DNA of 64,000 nt from Halobacteriovorax sp. GB3 (GTDB lineage Bacteria > Bdellovibrionota > Bacteriovoracia > Bacteriovoracales > Bacteriovoracaceae), in assembly GCF_028649655.1 (NCBI RefSeq), contig NZ_JAQSLN010000005.1, forward strand, positions 125,409 through 189,408, written 5' to 3'. A program made the position numbers and the translations under genes. Position 1 is the first letter of the stretch. Each line of letters begins with the position of its first letter. The notes beneath the pieces are model-generated. The model made no database searches, was not told where the DNA came from, and saw only the letters and a program-made list of their open reading frames with translations. Shown in pieces: positions 16,836 through 25,333 of the stretch.

Positions 16836-16855
16836 CCTGTGTTTCCCAGCACAGG
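16836..16855 (-). other. Hairpin in the leader of flagellin copy 1
   Basis: CCTGTG (16836-16841) and CACAGG (16850-16855) form a six-base-pair stem with an eight-base loop, midway between the candidate promoter and the ribosome site. Possible mRNA regulatory or stability element. Confidence 0.4.
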
Positions 16856-16893
16856 CAATAACCTCTACGGAGACTCAGAAATATACTTGAGAA

Positions 16894-16923
16894 GTTTTAA
16901 TCGAAAAAGGCGAGTTTTTTCAA
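16894..16923 (-). promoter_or_regulatory. Candidate sigma-70-type promoter of flagellin copy 1
   Basis: On the minus strand TTGAAA (16923-16918), an 18-base spacer and TAAAAC (16899-16894). The -10 is weak. No FliA-type element was found in this leader. Confidence 0.3.
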
Positions 16924-16946
16924 TAACTTATAATTGCCTCAATTGA

Positions 16947-17291
16947 TCAGGTATTGAGTTTTTCTTTAAGAGATTGGCTAAATCGGTGAAAATTTAATGT
17001 GTTAGAATCAGCGGAAAATCCATTGAGAATTTTTCGTGTAGCAATTGATAGGAATACTTTATTATTTGTAAAAGACTGTCTCTTATTAAGCTCAAGTGAG
17101 TCTTCAAAACTATTTTCTTCACTTTCAATGAGTATGACGTCTCTTGCATTGTATAAAGAAGAACAAATATAGAAGAGAAGCTCATTATCAGAATTGCAAG
17201 GAAGTGTAACAAGGCCTTGGCCTGTAATTTTTTTTAAGCTGTAGAGATCGTAAGTTTTCTGCTTAAAGGTATAGGAAATTCTATAAATCAA
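16947..17291 (-). CDS. Hypothetical protein, 114 residues
   Basis: No family recognised. The protein starts [20 protein letters not shown] and looks like a small mixed alpha/beta cytosolic domain with no signal peptide or membrane segment. Its start overlaps the stop of the heptose adenylyltransferase gene by four bases (ATGA), so it is the last gene of the operon that begins near 21760. That overlap, and the lack of any other feature in the region, support it as real. Its job is unknown. Confidence 0.6.
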   Translation of the reverse strand: MIYRISYTFKQKTYDLYSLKKITGQGLVTLPCNSDNELLFYICSSLYNARDVILIESEENSFEDSLELNKRQSFTNNKVFLSIATRKILNGFSADSNTLNFHRFSQSLKEKLNT

Positions 17292-17749
17292 CTTTTACCC
17301 TGAACATTCTTTATTAGACCTGAAGTAGAGTAACCTTCTTTAAAAATTAAACTTTTTACTTCTCCGCCTTTTGCAAGAACGATATCGTGACCCACAATAG
17401 ACTCAACTGCCCAGTCGCCTCCCTTCACGAGGACATCTGGCATAACTTCTTTTATGAGTTCATATGGAGTGTCTTCTTCAAAAATAAAGACTCTGTCGAT
17501 AGCTTTTAAATTCTCTAAAACATATTTGCGATCAAGTTCGCTATTAATTGGGCGATCTTCACCTTTAAGTCTTCTAACAGAAGCATCCGAGTTTAATCCT
17601 ACAACGAGAATGTCCCCCTGAGCTTTGGCATCATTCAAATAGAGGACGTGCCCTGAGTGTAGAATATCGAAACAACCATTTGTGAAAACAACTTTCTTAT
17701 TGCTGTTTGCGGCTAAAAAAGATTTATCTTCATTACTTAGCTTAGTCAT
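17288..17749 (-). CDS. hldC: D-glycero-beta-D-manno-heptose 1-phosphate adenylyltransferase (HldC/RfaE2 type)
   Basis: A cytidylyltransferase-fold nucleotidyltransferase of 153 residues with [18 protein letters not shown] carrying the catalytic HSGH (31-34), then [20 protein letters not shown] and the C-terminal GYSTSGLI in place of the YSTT-like motif. It matches the stand-alone C-terminal half of HldE, which makes ADP-heptose for LPS core. The frame is open further upstream, but ATG at 17749 gives the normal N-terminus and overlaps the RDD gene by eight bases. Its product is a plausible donor for the GT9 enzymes at 4770-8304, although these could equally serve LPS. The adenylyl rather than glycerol-phosphate cytidylyl specificity is from family resemblance. 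Confidence 0.87.
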   Translation of the reverse strand: MTKLSNEDKSFLAANSNKKVVFTNGCFDILHSGHVLYLNDAKAQGDILVVGLNSDASVRRLKGEDRPINSELDRKYVLENLKAIDRVFIFEEDTPYELIKEVMPDVLVKGGDWAVESIVGHDIVLAKGGEVKSLIFKEGYSTSGLIKNVQGKS

Positions 17750-18515
17750 TTTCAACAACCTTCGTATCCGAAAGTTTACCACTAAAATCAATTAAAGCTG
17801 GAAGACCAATAAGTAAGATTGAAAGCAGAGAGATTATTGAACGAATCGTCGTCGACTTGAATGATAACTTCTCTTCATTTCCAATTAATCTTAAATTCAA
17901 AAGACTCTTTCCTGGACTTGAAGTTAAATCAAGAATTGAAAAATAACTTAGGTATACAAGACAAAAGAAAGCCCCAAATATTGCCATCATTTCAAATTCA
18001 ATAACTTTTAAAAACTCTAATGCATTGATCCCCACGACTTGTGTAAAACCAAAAACAAATGCACTGAACATGGCCAAGATCAATGTTATATCAATGAGCC
18101 AAGAGCTAAAAGTCAGGGCCAGAGAAGCTTCTTGATACTTCTTTTCGACTTCTACTTTCAACTTGTTTGAAGTTGCTTTTATTTCTTGTCTATTATTTTG
18201 AACATTTGCCGAGCCACCATAGAAAGCTTGGAGGTCAGATGGCATACCCATCATTTTAGAAGATGCCTCTTGAGATACTGAGATATTAGCATGTTGAGAT
18301 GAAGCTGGCTTAGTTGATGGCATTTGCGCCGATGAAACGCTCCCACCTTGTCGAACTGGCTGAACACTTTTCTTAATATGTGTTAACTTGTCCTTTTCAC
18401 CATGGTGGAATCCAAGCCCTTTATTAATCGGCTTAAAGTTAAACTCATCAAAGTCAAAGTTGATTTCTTCCATTGGCATTTTACTACTAGATGGTTTTTC
18501 TGTTGTATTTTGCAT
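17742..18515 (-). CDS. RDD-family membrane protein
   Basis: A 257-residue protein with a long hydrophilic, Ser/Gln-rich N-terminal region (1-130) and a C-terminal membrane domain with three hydrophobic segments (about 137-157, 170-193 and 225-245). Between the second and third span lies [17 protein letters not shown], the RDD-type segment with the conserved acidic residue and the G-K motif. RDD proteins are mostly uncharacterised; some are ion transporters. It sits between rsmE and the heptose adenylyltransferase gene and overlaps the latter by eight bases. The disordered N-terminal half is larger than usual. Function unknown. Confidence 0.75.
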   Translation of the reverse strand: MQNTTEKPSSSKMPMEEINFDFDEFNFKPINKGLGFHHGEKDKLTHIKKSVQPVRQGGSVSSAQMPSTKPASSQHANISVSQEASSKMMGMPSDLQAFYGGSANVQNNRQEIKATSNKLKVEVEKKYQEASLALTFSSWLIDITLILAMFSAFVFGFTQVVGINALEFLKVIEFEMMAIFGAFFCLVYLSYFSILDLTSSPGKSLLNLRLIGNEEKLSFKSTTIRSIISLLSILLIGLPALIDFSGKLSDTKVVEND

Positions 18516-18567
18516 ACTTCTCTCTAGGGTTAGTTCTTTAAAAGAATCTCATAAAATACACAAAGCA

Positions 18568-19272
18568 TCAAACACTTTGCATCAGGCCAAAAACATATCC
18601 AACAGCGCTACATACGGCCGTTTGCGATCTTAGAATCCAAGAATCAAAATGGACAACATTCACTTTCTTATGAGTAAGAAGAAACTCCTCTTCTTCATAA
18701 GATAATCCAGCTTCAGGTCCAATAATAATTAAAATGCTATGCTTATTTTCAAGCTTTTCACATTGCTTAATATTTGAATGTGATGAGAAGTAATAGATGA
18801 AATCATAATCTTTAAAAAGCTCATCTAGATTTTCAAAGTTACGACTTTCTTCAATTTCTAAAAGGTACGGATTATTAGATTGAATCATTGCAGATTCAAT
18901 TAGACGAAATGTCCTCTCGTTATTTTCGATCTTTAACTGAGAATACTGACTCTCAATCGGAAAAACTTTATTTATCGCCAATTCAACTGAATATTTTAAT
19001 ATGTCAGCCGTTGCATCTTTTTTAGGAGGACAAAGAGCAAGATCAATATTGTGCTTTTTCTCAAGTTTCTTTTGCGCCAAAATTTGAACCGTAACACTTT
19101 TCTTAGAAACAGACTGAACGTCACATTCAAAGTGATCCCCCAGACCATTTAAAACAAGAATCTTTTCTTCCGGTTTAATTCGTACAACTTTAACTAGATG
19201 ATGTGCACTATCGCCAGTAATCTCAGCAATGTCATCTCCACTCTTAAACTCATTAAGAAATACAGCTCTCAT
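18568..19272 (-). CDS. rsmE: 16S rRNA m3U1498 methyltransferase RsmE
   Basis: A SPOUT-class methyltransferase of 234 residues that methylates N3 of U1498 in 16S rRNA. An N-terminal PUA-like domain (1-70, with HHLVKVVRIKPEE) is followed by the knotted SAM-binding domain with CPPKKDATADILKYSVEL, the motif IGPEAGLS (184-191) and the C-terminal WILRSQTAVCSAVGY. It starts six bases after the prmA stop. The prmA-rsmE pair is widely conserved, so both identities reinforce each other. Confidence 0.93.
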   Translation of the reverse strand: MRAVFLNEFKSGDDIAEITGDSAHHLVKVVRIKPEEKILVLNGLGDHFECDVQSVSKKSVTVQILAQKKLEKKHNIDLALCPPKKDATADILKYSVELAINKVFPIESQYSQLKIENNERTFRLIESAMIQSNNPYLLEIEESRNFENLDELFKDYDFIYYFSSHSNIKQCEKLENKHSILIIIGPEAGLSYEEEEFLLTHKKVNVVHFDSWILRSQTAVCSAVGYVFGLMQSV

Positions 19273-19278
19273 AAAGAC

Positions 19279-20250
19279 CTAGTTCTTCTTCATTAATATT
19301 GCACTCCAGTCCCCTTTAGAAAGAACTGAAATATTCTCAAGACTTGAATACTCCTCTAAGATTCCATCAACTTGCTCATTTAAGATTCCAGAAAGAATCA
19401 AAAAGCTTCCTGGCTTTAATGAATCGAGAAGCACTTCTTTTTCTGTCTTAAGTACATGCTCAAGAATATTTGCAAAGACAATATCGTATTTCTTTGGAGT
19501 AAACCTATTACGAATAACAAGTCTGTGGCCATTAAGCCTAGACTCAACAAGGTTCAATTCTAAGTTCTGAACACAATTATCAAGAGCTGCCGGATCGATG
19601 TCACAAAACTCAACCAACATATTCTTCATCTTGATAGTACCGATACCCAAAATCCCTGAACCACATCCAAAATCTAAACATGTTCCTTCTTCAGGAAGTT
19701 CATCTCTAATATTATCTAAGTGCTTTAAACAAAGAAAAGTCGTTTCATGCTCACCTGTACCAAATCCCATTCCAGGGTAGATATAAACAGCATTATCATT
19801 TTCCTTATAGCCTTCTTCTTTAAACCACTCAGGAATAACTGTCATTCGGCTAGAGACCTCAATTGGACGATAGTGCTTTCTCCACTCATCGTTCCAATCA
19901 GAATATTCCTCTTGAGCCATTTCTACGCTAAGACCTTCAACTTCTTTCACGGCCTCATAGAAATCTTTTGCATTTTCTTCGCAATTATCAGTGAAAAAAT
20001 AGAACTTAACTTTGTAATCATTTGTCTGAGCATTTGCACGCTCTGATACTTCATCGATAACTGACTCAGGTACATCACCACCTGAATAGGCTCTCTCTCC
20101 TAAAATAGAATCTACTGTCGGCTCATCTAAAGAGAAGTCCTCAATACCATCACAAGAGAACTCAGTTATTGCGAGACTTTTAATCCCTTCTTCAAGTTCT
20201 ACATTTTTAGAAAAATCAATTACAACAATGTTAAAGTTTTTAATTTCCAC
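19279..20250 (-). CDS. prmA: Ribosomal protein L11 methyltransferase PrmA
   Basis: PrmA trimethylates ribosomal protein L11. The 323-residue protein has an N-terminal substrate-recognition domain (about 1-115), the linker motif GMGFGTGEHET (160-170), SAM-binding motif I LDFGCGSGILGIG (192-204), an acidic motif II in CDIDPAALDNC, and the catalytic NILEHVL (261-267), where the family has NIL-x-x-x-L. Its 5' end overlaps the solute-binding protein gene by 11 bases, and rsmE follows after six bases. Confidence 0.93.
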   Translation of the reverse strand: MEIKNFNIVVIDFSKNVELEEGIKSLAITEFSCDGIEDFSLDEPTVDSILGERAYSGGDVPESVIDEVSERANAQTNDYKVKFYFFTDNCEENAKDFYEAVKEVEGLSVEMAQEEYSDWNDEWRKHYRPIEVSSRMTVIPEWFKEEGYKENDNAVYIYPGMGFGTGEHETTFLCLKHLDNIRDELPEEGTCLDFGCGSGILGIGTIKMKNMLVEFCDIDPAALDNCVQNLELNLVESRLNGHRLVIRNRFTPKKYDIVFANILEHVLKTEKEVLLDSLKPGSFLILSGILNEQVDGILEEYSSLENISVLSKGDWSAILMKKN

Positions 20251-21760
20251 AACGACTCACTAATTTATTTAAACCGATAAAACTTCCGTTAGGATAGATC
20301 TTCAATCCATCAATACATTTTCTTGTTATCAGCATATGATTTGGGTGCCATAGATTTATATATGAATAGTCGTCGTTTGCAATGGCCAATGCTTTTTTGT
20401 AATAAAAATTTCTCTTATCTTTCTTTGTTTCAATCGATGCCTTATCAACTAACTCGTCGAATTTACTATTACTGTACTTACCTCTATTTCCACCTTTAGG
20501 AGGAAAAGACTTTGTATGAAACACGTATTCAAGCATTTCCGGCCCAGTAAAACCAACCCATTGAGCAAATACTAAGTCAAAATTGGATTTTTTAATCCCT
20601 TTCATGAATGTACCCCATTCCTGAACTGTGAGATTAATTTTCAATCCAAAACTTTCAAAGCTTTTTATCATTGTCTTTACGAGCTCAATAGTCGACTTAT
20701 TGTTATTAGAGATCCAATTTAATTCTATATATCGATTATTCTTATGCCATCCCTTTTCATCTCTTTGATATCCAATCTCTTCTAATAGCTTCTTTGCCTT
20801 TTCAGGTGAATACTCATCAATAGAAAAATTCTGATAGATCGCTGGAAAGTCTTTAGAAAAGAGAGACTTTGCCAACGTGATATTATTTTTAAATTTGAAG
20901 AGCTTAATCTTCTCTCGCTCAATAAGATGAGATAGCGCCTTTCTAACATTCAGCTCTTTTAGATGTTCGTTTTCATGATTAGGACTGAGATATTTATAAT
21001 TAGAACTAGGTCTAGAATAAAAGGCGAGATGATCAGCACGCTTTTTTAACCAATCAAATTTCCGTGCACTAATATCAGCAAAAGAAACATCAATCTCATT
21101 ATTAATTAGCTTCAAGGCGAGAGTCGTCTCATCTTTTACGACTTTAAATTCAATATCAGATAGACTCGGTTTAAGGGCCTTGAGTTTAATTGAGAGTTCT
21201 GAAATATGAGAGGGCGTATAATCTCCAGCTCCTATTATTTCAGTAACCTCAGGCCTTCCTTCTTTCCAATCTCTACTCAACTTCAGGATTTTAAAAAGAA
21301 CGAGGTTTGCAATGTTATCTAACTTGAACTCTTCGTAGACCAACTCAACAACATACTCACTCAGAACACGAACTTCTTTTATCCTTCCAAAAGCAAAGCG
21401 AAAGATTGATTTTATTTCCTTAGTATCAGTGAATAATTCATGAGCTCTTTTTATATCAATCGCCTTAATCTCTTTGGCATCCCAAAACTTAACACCTTTT
21501 TTAAGCGTGAATTTTAATATTTGTTTTCCATTATCAAATCGCTCTTCAAAAGATTCACACAAACGACATACAGGCTCCATATTCTCATCGACATCAATCA
21601 AAGACGTATGAATGAGACGATTAAGGTTCTGTGAATTTGCATCGACATTAAAGAATGGACTGAGGTTACTGGGCGATGATGATAGAGCGACAGAAATGGT
21701 TGTCGCATTTACCGAGAGTGAAAATAAAAATAGTAGAAACCAAAGTCCTTGCTTTATCAA
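20240..21760 (-). CDS. Family 5 extracellular solute-binding protein (peptide/nickel ABC type)
   Basis: A periplasmic binding protein of the OppA/DppA/NikA family, about 506 residues. A signal peptide is visible (MIKQGLWFLLFLFSLSVNAT, cleavage after NA). The mature part shows family features such as SNLSPFFNVDAN, KFTLKKGVKFWDAKEI and the C-terminal FHTKSFPPKGGNRGKYSNSKFDEL. The frame is open from a GTG at 21799, but AAGAGG six bases before an in-frame TTG at 21760 gives a proper signal peptide, so TTG is preferred. No permease or ATPase genes are adjacent, which is unusual for a transporter component. It is followed directly by prmA with an 11-base overlap. Its ligand is unknown. Confidence 0.85.
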   Translation of the reverse strand: MIKQGLWFLLFLFSLSVNATTISVALSSSPSNLSPFFNVDANSQNLNRLIHTSLIDVDENMEPVCRLCESFEERFDNGKQILKFTLKKGVKFWDAKEIKAIDIKRAHELFTDTKEIKSIFRFAFGRIKEVRVLSEYVVELVYEEFKLDNIANLVLFKILKLSRDWKEGRPEVTEIIGAGDYTPSHISELSIKLKALKPSLSDIEFKVVKDETTLALKLINNEIDVSFADISARKFDWLKKRADHLAFYSRPSSNYKYLSPNHENEHLKELNVRKALSHLIEREKIKLFKFKNNITLAKSLFSKDFPAIYQNFSIDEYSPEKAKKLLEEIGYQRDEKGWHKNNRYIELNWISNNNKSTIELVKTMIKSFESFGLKINLTVQEWGTFMKGIKKSNFDLVFAQWVGFTGPEMLEYVFHTKSFPPKGGNRGKYSNSKFDELVDKASIETKKDKRNFYYKKALAIANDDYSYINLWHPNHMLITRKCIDGLKIYPNGSFIGLNKLVSRCGN

Positions 21761-21889
21761 ACTTAACCTCTTGATTTTATATGTAACTTCTTTTGACACA
21801 CGTTATAATTATTACTTCTAGTCTTTGATCAGTAAACAACTCATGTTAATAATTTAAAAGTTTTAGCATCAAAAATCTGGAGAATAAGA

Positions 21890-22567
21890 ATGTACATTAT
21901 TGGTATCTGTGGTGGGTCTGGTTCTGGAAAGACAACGTTTGCCAAAAAACTTCAAAAGCAATGCGATTTTGAATTACCAATTTTACACATGGATTCTTAC
22001 TATCTCCCAGAGCAACCAAAAGAGTTTTTTACCTGCAAAGGTAAACCTAACTATGACCATCCTGGTGCATTTGACTGGGAATTACTTAGAACTCATTTAA
22101 GTCAGTTGAAAGAGGGAAAAGACATAGAAGCTCCAGTCTACGATTTTAAAACGTCTAGCCGTTTAAGTGAGACAGTTAAGATAAAAGCAACAGACATTAT
22201 CCTATTTGAAGGGATTTTTACTCTTTTTGATCAAGAGATTAGAAACTTGCTTGATATCAGATCTTTTCTCCACGTTGATTCAGATATTCGTTTTGCGCGA
22301 AGAATGAACAGAGACGTAAAGGAGAGAGGACGCTCTGTTGAATCGGTTATCGAGCAATATTATGAAACAGTTCGCCCTATGTACCAAAAATATCTAGATC
22401 CACAAAGACAGCATGCTGATTTTGTTGTTGGTGAAGAAACTGATATTGCGGCATCCATCCTCAGTGCGAAAGTAAGAGAACTCTGCTTTGACAGAACTAG
22501 GGATCACAAGTTAGAAAGAAGTCATCTTAATTATGAGAATTCTGAATTAAACGTTAAGGATGCTTAA
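21890..22567 (+). CDS. udk: Uridine kinase
   Basis: Phosphorylates uridine and cytidine to the monophosphates in pyrimidine salvage. The 225-residue protein has a P-loop GGSGSGKTT (8-16), the substrate-binding segment ILHMDSYYLPE, YDHPGAFDW, VYDFKTSSR and VILFEGIF-like DIILFEGIFTLF, and the lid RRMNRDVKERGR. Phosphoribulokinase is related but is excluded by length and motifs. GGAGAA precedes the ATG. It is followed after three bases by the RNase J gene, with which it forms an operon. Confidence 0.92.
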   Translation: MYIIGICGGSGSGKTTFAKKLQKQCDFELPILHMDSYYLPEQPKEFFTCKGKPNYDHPGAFDWELLRTHLSQLKEGKDIEAPVYDFKTSSRLSETVKIKATDIILFEGIFTLFDQEIRNLLDIRSFLHVDSDIRFARRMNRDVKERGRSVESVIEQYYETVRPMYQKYLDPQRQHADFVVGEETDIAASILSAKVRELCFDRTRDHKLERSHLNYENSELNVKDA

Positions 22568-22570
22568 AAC

Positions 22571-24178
22571 TTGTTAGAAATTAGACCTATTGGTGGTGTT
22601 GGTCAGATTGGATCAAACTCAACATTGATTAAAACGAAGAAAGATTGTTTTTTAATTGATTGTGGAATTCTATTTCCTTACGAGGATTTTTTTGACTTAA
22701 ACTACCTCATTCCTGACTTGAGCTTTGTAGAAGATAAACCTACAAAATTAATCATAACACATGGGCATGAAGACCATATTGGTGCTATTGTTCACTTTCT
22801 TGAATCTTATCCACAGATTGAAGTTTGGGCCCCAGAGTTTGCAAAACTATTAATCGAAAAAAAGCTCGCTCGTAAAAAACTAAGTAAGAAAGTCCATGTT
22901 TATAAAAGAGATTCGAAAATAGAGTTAGATGATACAACTATTATTCCAATCCAAGTTAATCATTCTATTCCTGATACCTACGGTATTCTTGTTAACAATG
23001 AAGACAAATCACTCTTTCTTGTTTCGGATTTTAAAATAGATGAAAAACCAATTTATGAACCTGATTTTGATTTCGAAAAGCTTCTTTCTTACTCAAAAGG
23101 TAAAACAAAAATTCTTCTTGCTGATAGTACAAATATTTTAAGTAATAATCTTAAAACGCCTAGCGAAGAAAGTTTAATCTCTGATTTTGAGTCGATCATA
23201 AAAAACTCTAATGAAAGACTATTTGTAACAACGTTTGCCTCTAATATTTTTAGAATTAAAACAATTTTAGATCTTGCGAAGAAACTAGGTCGAAGAGTTG
23301 TTCCTCATGGAAGATCAATGATCTCTTACATTGATAGTGCTATTGAAGCGGGGATAATTACCGACACTTCAGTTCTTAGAGATGTTGATTCAATTGATCC
23401 CAATGACAAAAAACTGATCGTTCTTCTTACTGGTTGCCAAGGTGACTTCAAAGGCTCTTTTCGTAGAGTTGCCATTGGAGAGGATAGCCGTTTCAAAATA
23501 AATCAAAATGATACATTTATTTTGAGCTCTAAATCAATTCCTGGGAATGAGAAGAAAATTTCACTTCTTCTTAATTCAATTTATAGCTTTAATGCAAAGG
23601 CCATCACTGTAGCAGATGCGAATATTCATGTTTCAGGGCATCCAGGAAAAAGAGATTTAGAAATACTTTATTCTAAATTTGATCCGAACATAGCAATTCC
23701 TATCCATGGAGAGACTGCATTCATACACAAGCATGTGGATTGGATCAAAGACAAATTCCCAAAAACAAAGCCAATCACCCTTAAGAACTTTGACAAAGTT
23801 ATTTTTGACAATAACAAAGTAAAAATTGAACAAGTAAAGGATTCTCCTGAACCACTTTTAATACATGGAAATTATCTTGTTATCGAAAAAACAAAAATCT
23901 CTGAGCGTAGAAAGCTTGCTTGTAATGGTGCTATTTTTATCTCCATCAATAAAGACTCATTAGCAAAGAGAAGACCACAGATAAACGTCGATTTCATGGG
24001 TCTGCCTCTATTTATTGATAATCACAAAGAGAGTTTTGAAGAATTTCTAAAGACTTCGTTAAAGGATAGAAAGATTAAACTTATAGAGAAGACTCAAGAA
24101 GAAATCCGCATCGAGACACGTCGATACTTCAATAATATTCTTGGATACAAGCCCATAACAACAGTACACTTCGTTTAA
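22571..24178 (+). CDS. rnj: Ribonuclease J (metallo-beta-lactamase/beta-CASP)
   Basis: RNase J is a 5'-to-3' exo- and endoribonuclease central to mRNA decay in bacteria lacking some E. coli-type enzymes. The 535-residue protein has the zinc-binding THGHEDH (63-69), NHSIPDTYGI, SDFKID and the beta-CASP domain with FASNIFRI, CQGD and VSGHPGKRDLE, then IPIHGE, all in family order. The C-terminal domain (from about 440) is present. It starts with TTG, AAGGA (22556-22560) lying ten bases upstream inside the end of udk. Assignment is secure; the start is the only candidate that keeps the full metallo-lactamase fold. Confidence 0.92.
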   Translation: MLEIRPIGGVGQIGSNSTLIKTKKDCFLIDCGILFPYEDFFDLNYLIPDLSFVEDKPTKLIITHGHEDHIGAIVHFLESYPQIEVWAPEFAKLLIEKKLARKKLSKKVHVYKRDSKIELDDTTIIPIQVNHSIPDTYGILVNNEDKSLFLVSDFKIDEKPIYEPDFDFEKLLSYSKGKTKILLADSTNILSNNLKTPSEESLISDFESIIKNSNERLFVTTFASNIFRIKTILDLAKKLGRRVVPHGRSMISYIDSAIEAGIITDTSVLRDVDSIDPNDKKLIVLLTGCQGDFKGSFRRVAIGEDSRFKINQNDTFILSSKSIPGNEKKISLLLNSIYSFNAKAITVADANIHVSGHPGKRDLEILYSKFDPNIAIPIHGETAFIHKHVDWIKDKFPKTKPITLKNFDKVIFDNNKVKIEQVKDSPEPLLIHGNYLVIEKTKISERRKLACNGAIFISINKDSLAKRRPQINVDFMGLPLFIDNHKESFEEFLKTSLKDRKIKLIEKTQEEIRIETRRYFNNILGYKPITTVHFV

Positions 24179-24180
24179 GC

Positions 24181-24208
24181 TTGTAAACTAATTCCACACT
24201 AGTATAAT
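24181..24208 (+). promoter_or_regulatory. Promoter placed for a leaderless transcript
   Basis: TTGTAA (24181-24186), a 16-base spacer and a perfect TATAAT (24203-24208) lie so that transcription should start at or within a base of the ATG at 24215. No Shine-Dalgarno precedes that ATG. Confidence 0.6.
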
Positions 24209-24214
24209 TTAATT

Positions 24215-24838
24215 ATGGATATCTCAAATGAAAAAGTTGTACTACTTCTTGTCGTATTAATTGTTATTACAATGCTACTCCTACTTACATTGGTAGGCTT
24301 AGTCGTCTATTACCTTTTCAAGAATAGACCTGAATGCAAAAAACATTTATCGACTACAGATTTAAACCCAGTCACTTTATCGACAACTAATGACGAACCA
24401 GAATGGAAAAAGTCAGCGCGAGAAATTAGTAATACATTTCAAACTCCAGGCCCAACTGCTAGTACTGGATTTTGTAAGAACCATACTTTGATTCAAAGTG
24501 CTGGAGTTTGTTCAATTTGCGAACATGAGTTCTGTCAAAAATGTATTAAAGAGATAGACAAGCTTCATTTATGTCCTGAACACTTTCAGTTATATATCGA
24601 TCATAAATGGGTTCCAATAACTAACCAACTCACAACAGCAGATACACCCGAGGCTGGAGTTTACATATATAATTTTAAAAAGAAATTATGGGACCAAGAA
24701 CAGACACCAAGCTACATTTTAAATGAATACAAGATAAACGTTGATAACGACTATATTGAGACATATGTTCAACTTCATGTTAAAGATAGTGACTCAAAAG
24801 ATCTCGAAGAACGATTAAAAGGTTTTAAAAGTGAATAA
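24215..24838 (+). CDS. Membrane-anchored B-box-type zinc-finger protein
   Basis: A 207-residue protein with one N-terminal transmembrane helix (8-34), a flexible linker (40-85) and a Cys/His-rich module with FCKNH, GVCSICEHEFCQKCI and LHLCPEHF. Metal ligands are likely among C87, H90, C99, C102, H104, C107, C110, H118, C120 and H123. The pattern is that of a B-box zinc finger, common in bacterial membrane proteins of unknown role. The C-terminal domain (125-207) looks like a small alpha/beta fold. The gene lacks a ribosome site and has a promoter positioned for a leaderless mRNA. Its end overlaps the next gene by eight bases. Function unknown. Confidence 0.75.
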   Translation: MDISNEKVVLLLVVLIVITMLLLLTLVGLVVYYLFKNRPECKKHLSTTDLNPVTLSTTNDEPEWKKSAREISNTFQTPGPTASTGFCKNHTLIQSAGVCSICEHEFCQKCIKEIDKLHLCPEHFQLYIDHKWVPITNQLTTADTPEAGVYIYNFKKKLWDQEQTPSYILNEYKINVDNDYIETYVQLHVKDSDSKDLEERLKGFKSE

Positions 24839-25265
24839 AGATCAACTTCAAAACATGATGAATGAAATCATGGAAAAAGAAGCGCCAAAAAAAGCAATCA
24901 AATCAAAAGCGGCAAGAGAAATTTTGAATATTGAAAGAGAGCTTCGTGACAGTGGTGTTGCGGCTGAGTTTGATGTTTTAATTTCTGAGCTTATACCAGA
25001 AAAGGCGAATGACAAATTTGGTAATGGTGGATTTCCAAGAGACAAATACTCTCTTTCTTGGAAAGTTCTAGAAAATGGTCCTTTCCGCCTTTTCCTAACT
25101 AATGTTCAGTATAATAATTCAAAATTATTAATCGAATGTCCCGAATCATTTCAAGATGACACATTCAAGTACTTAAATCGTTTTGTTACGATGATGGCCC
25201 AATCGTTCAATGATAAATTGAAAAATGTTGTTATTGAAGATACAGAAGAATTGGAAGAAGAGTAA
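24831..25265 (+). CDS. Hypothetical protein, 144 residues
   Basis: No known family recognised. The protein begins with GTG inside the last codons of the zinc-finger gene (MNKDQLQNMMNEIMEKEA) and has a helical, charged N-terminal part (1-60), a beta-rich middle with WKVLENGPFRLFLTNVQY and an acidic tail ending ELEEE. No signal peptide or membrane segment. It is coupled to the zinc-finger gene by an eight-base overlap and lies just before the terminator shared with ftsZ. The overlap and sensible composition support it as a real gene. Confidence 0.65.
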   Translation: MNKDQLQNMMNEIMEKEAPKKAIKSKAAREILNIERELRDSGVAAEFDVLISELIPEKANDKFGNGGFPRDKYSLSWKVLENGPFRLFLTNVQYNNSKLLIECPESFQDDTFKYLNRFVTMMAQSFNDKLKNVVIEDTEELEEE

Positions 25266-25304
25266 AAAAAAAGCGCCCCGTGTTGCACTAGCTCAGGGGC
25301 GCTT
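25264..25304 (-). terminator. Terminator between convergent genes, strongest for ftsZ
   Basis: A nine-base-pair stem (25271-25279 with 25296-25304) is followed on the minus strand by nine T (25272-25264, two shared with the stem). On the plus strand the T run is short. It ends the ftsZ transcript and may also act on the opposite one. Confidence 0.87.
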
Positions 25305-25333
25305 ATATTGAGTTGGGGGAACCCAATAGGAAC

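Noticed and set aside
21793-21816. TTGACA at 21793 as udk promoter
   Set aside because: No acceptable -10 at 16-18 bases; the nearby TATAAT is only five bases away, so the pair does not form a promoter.
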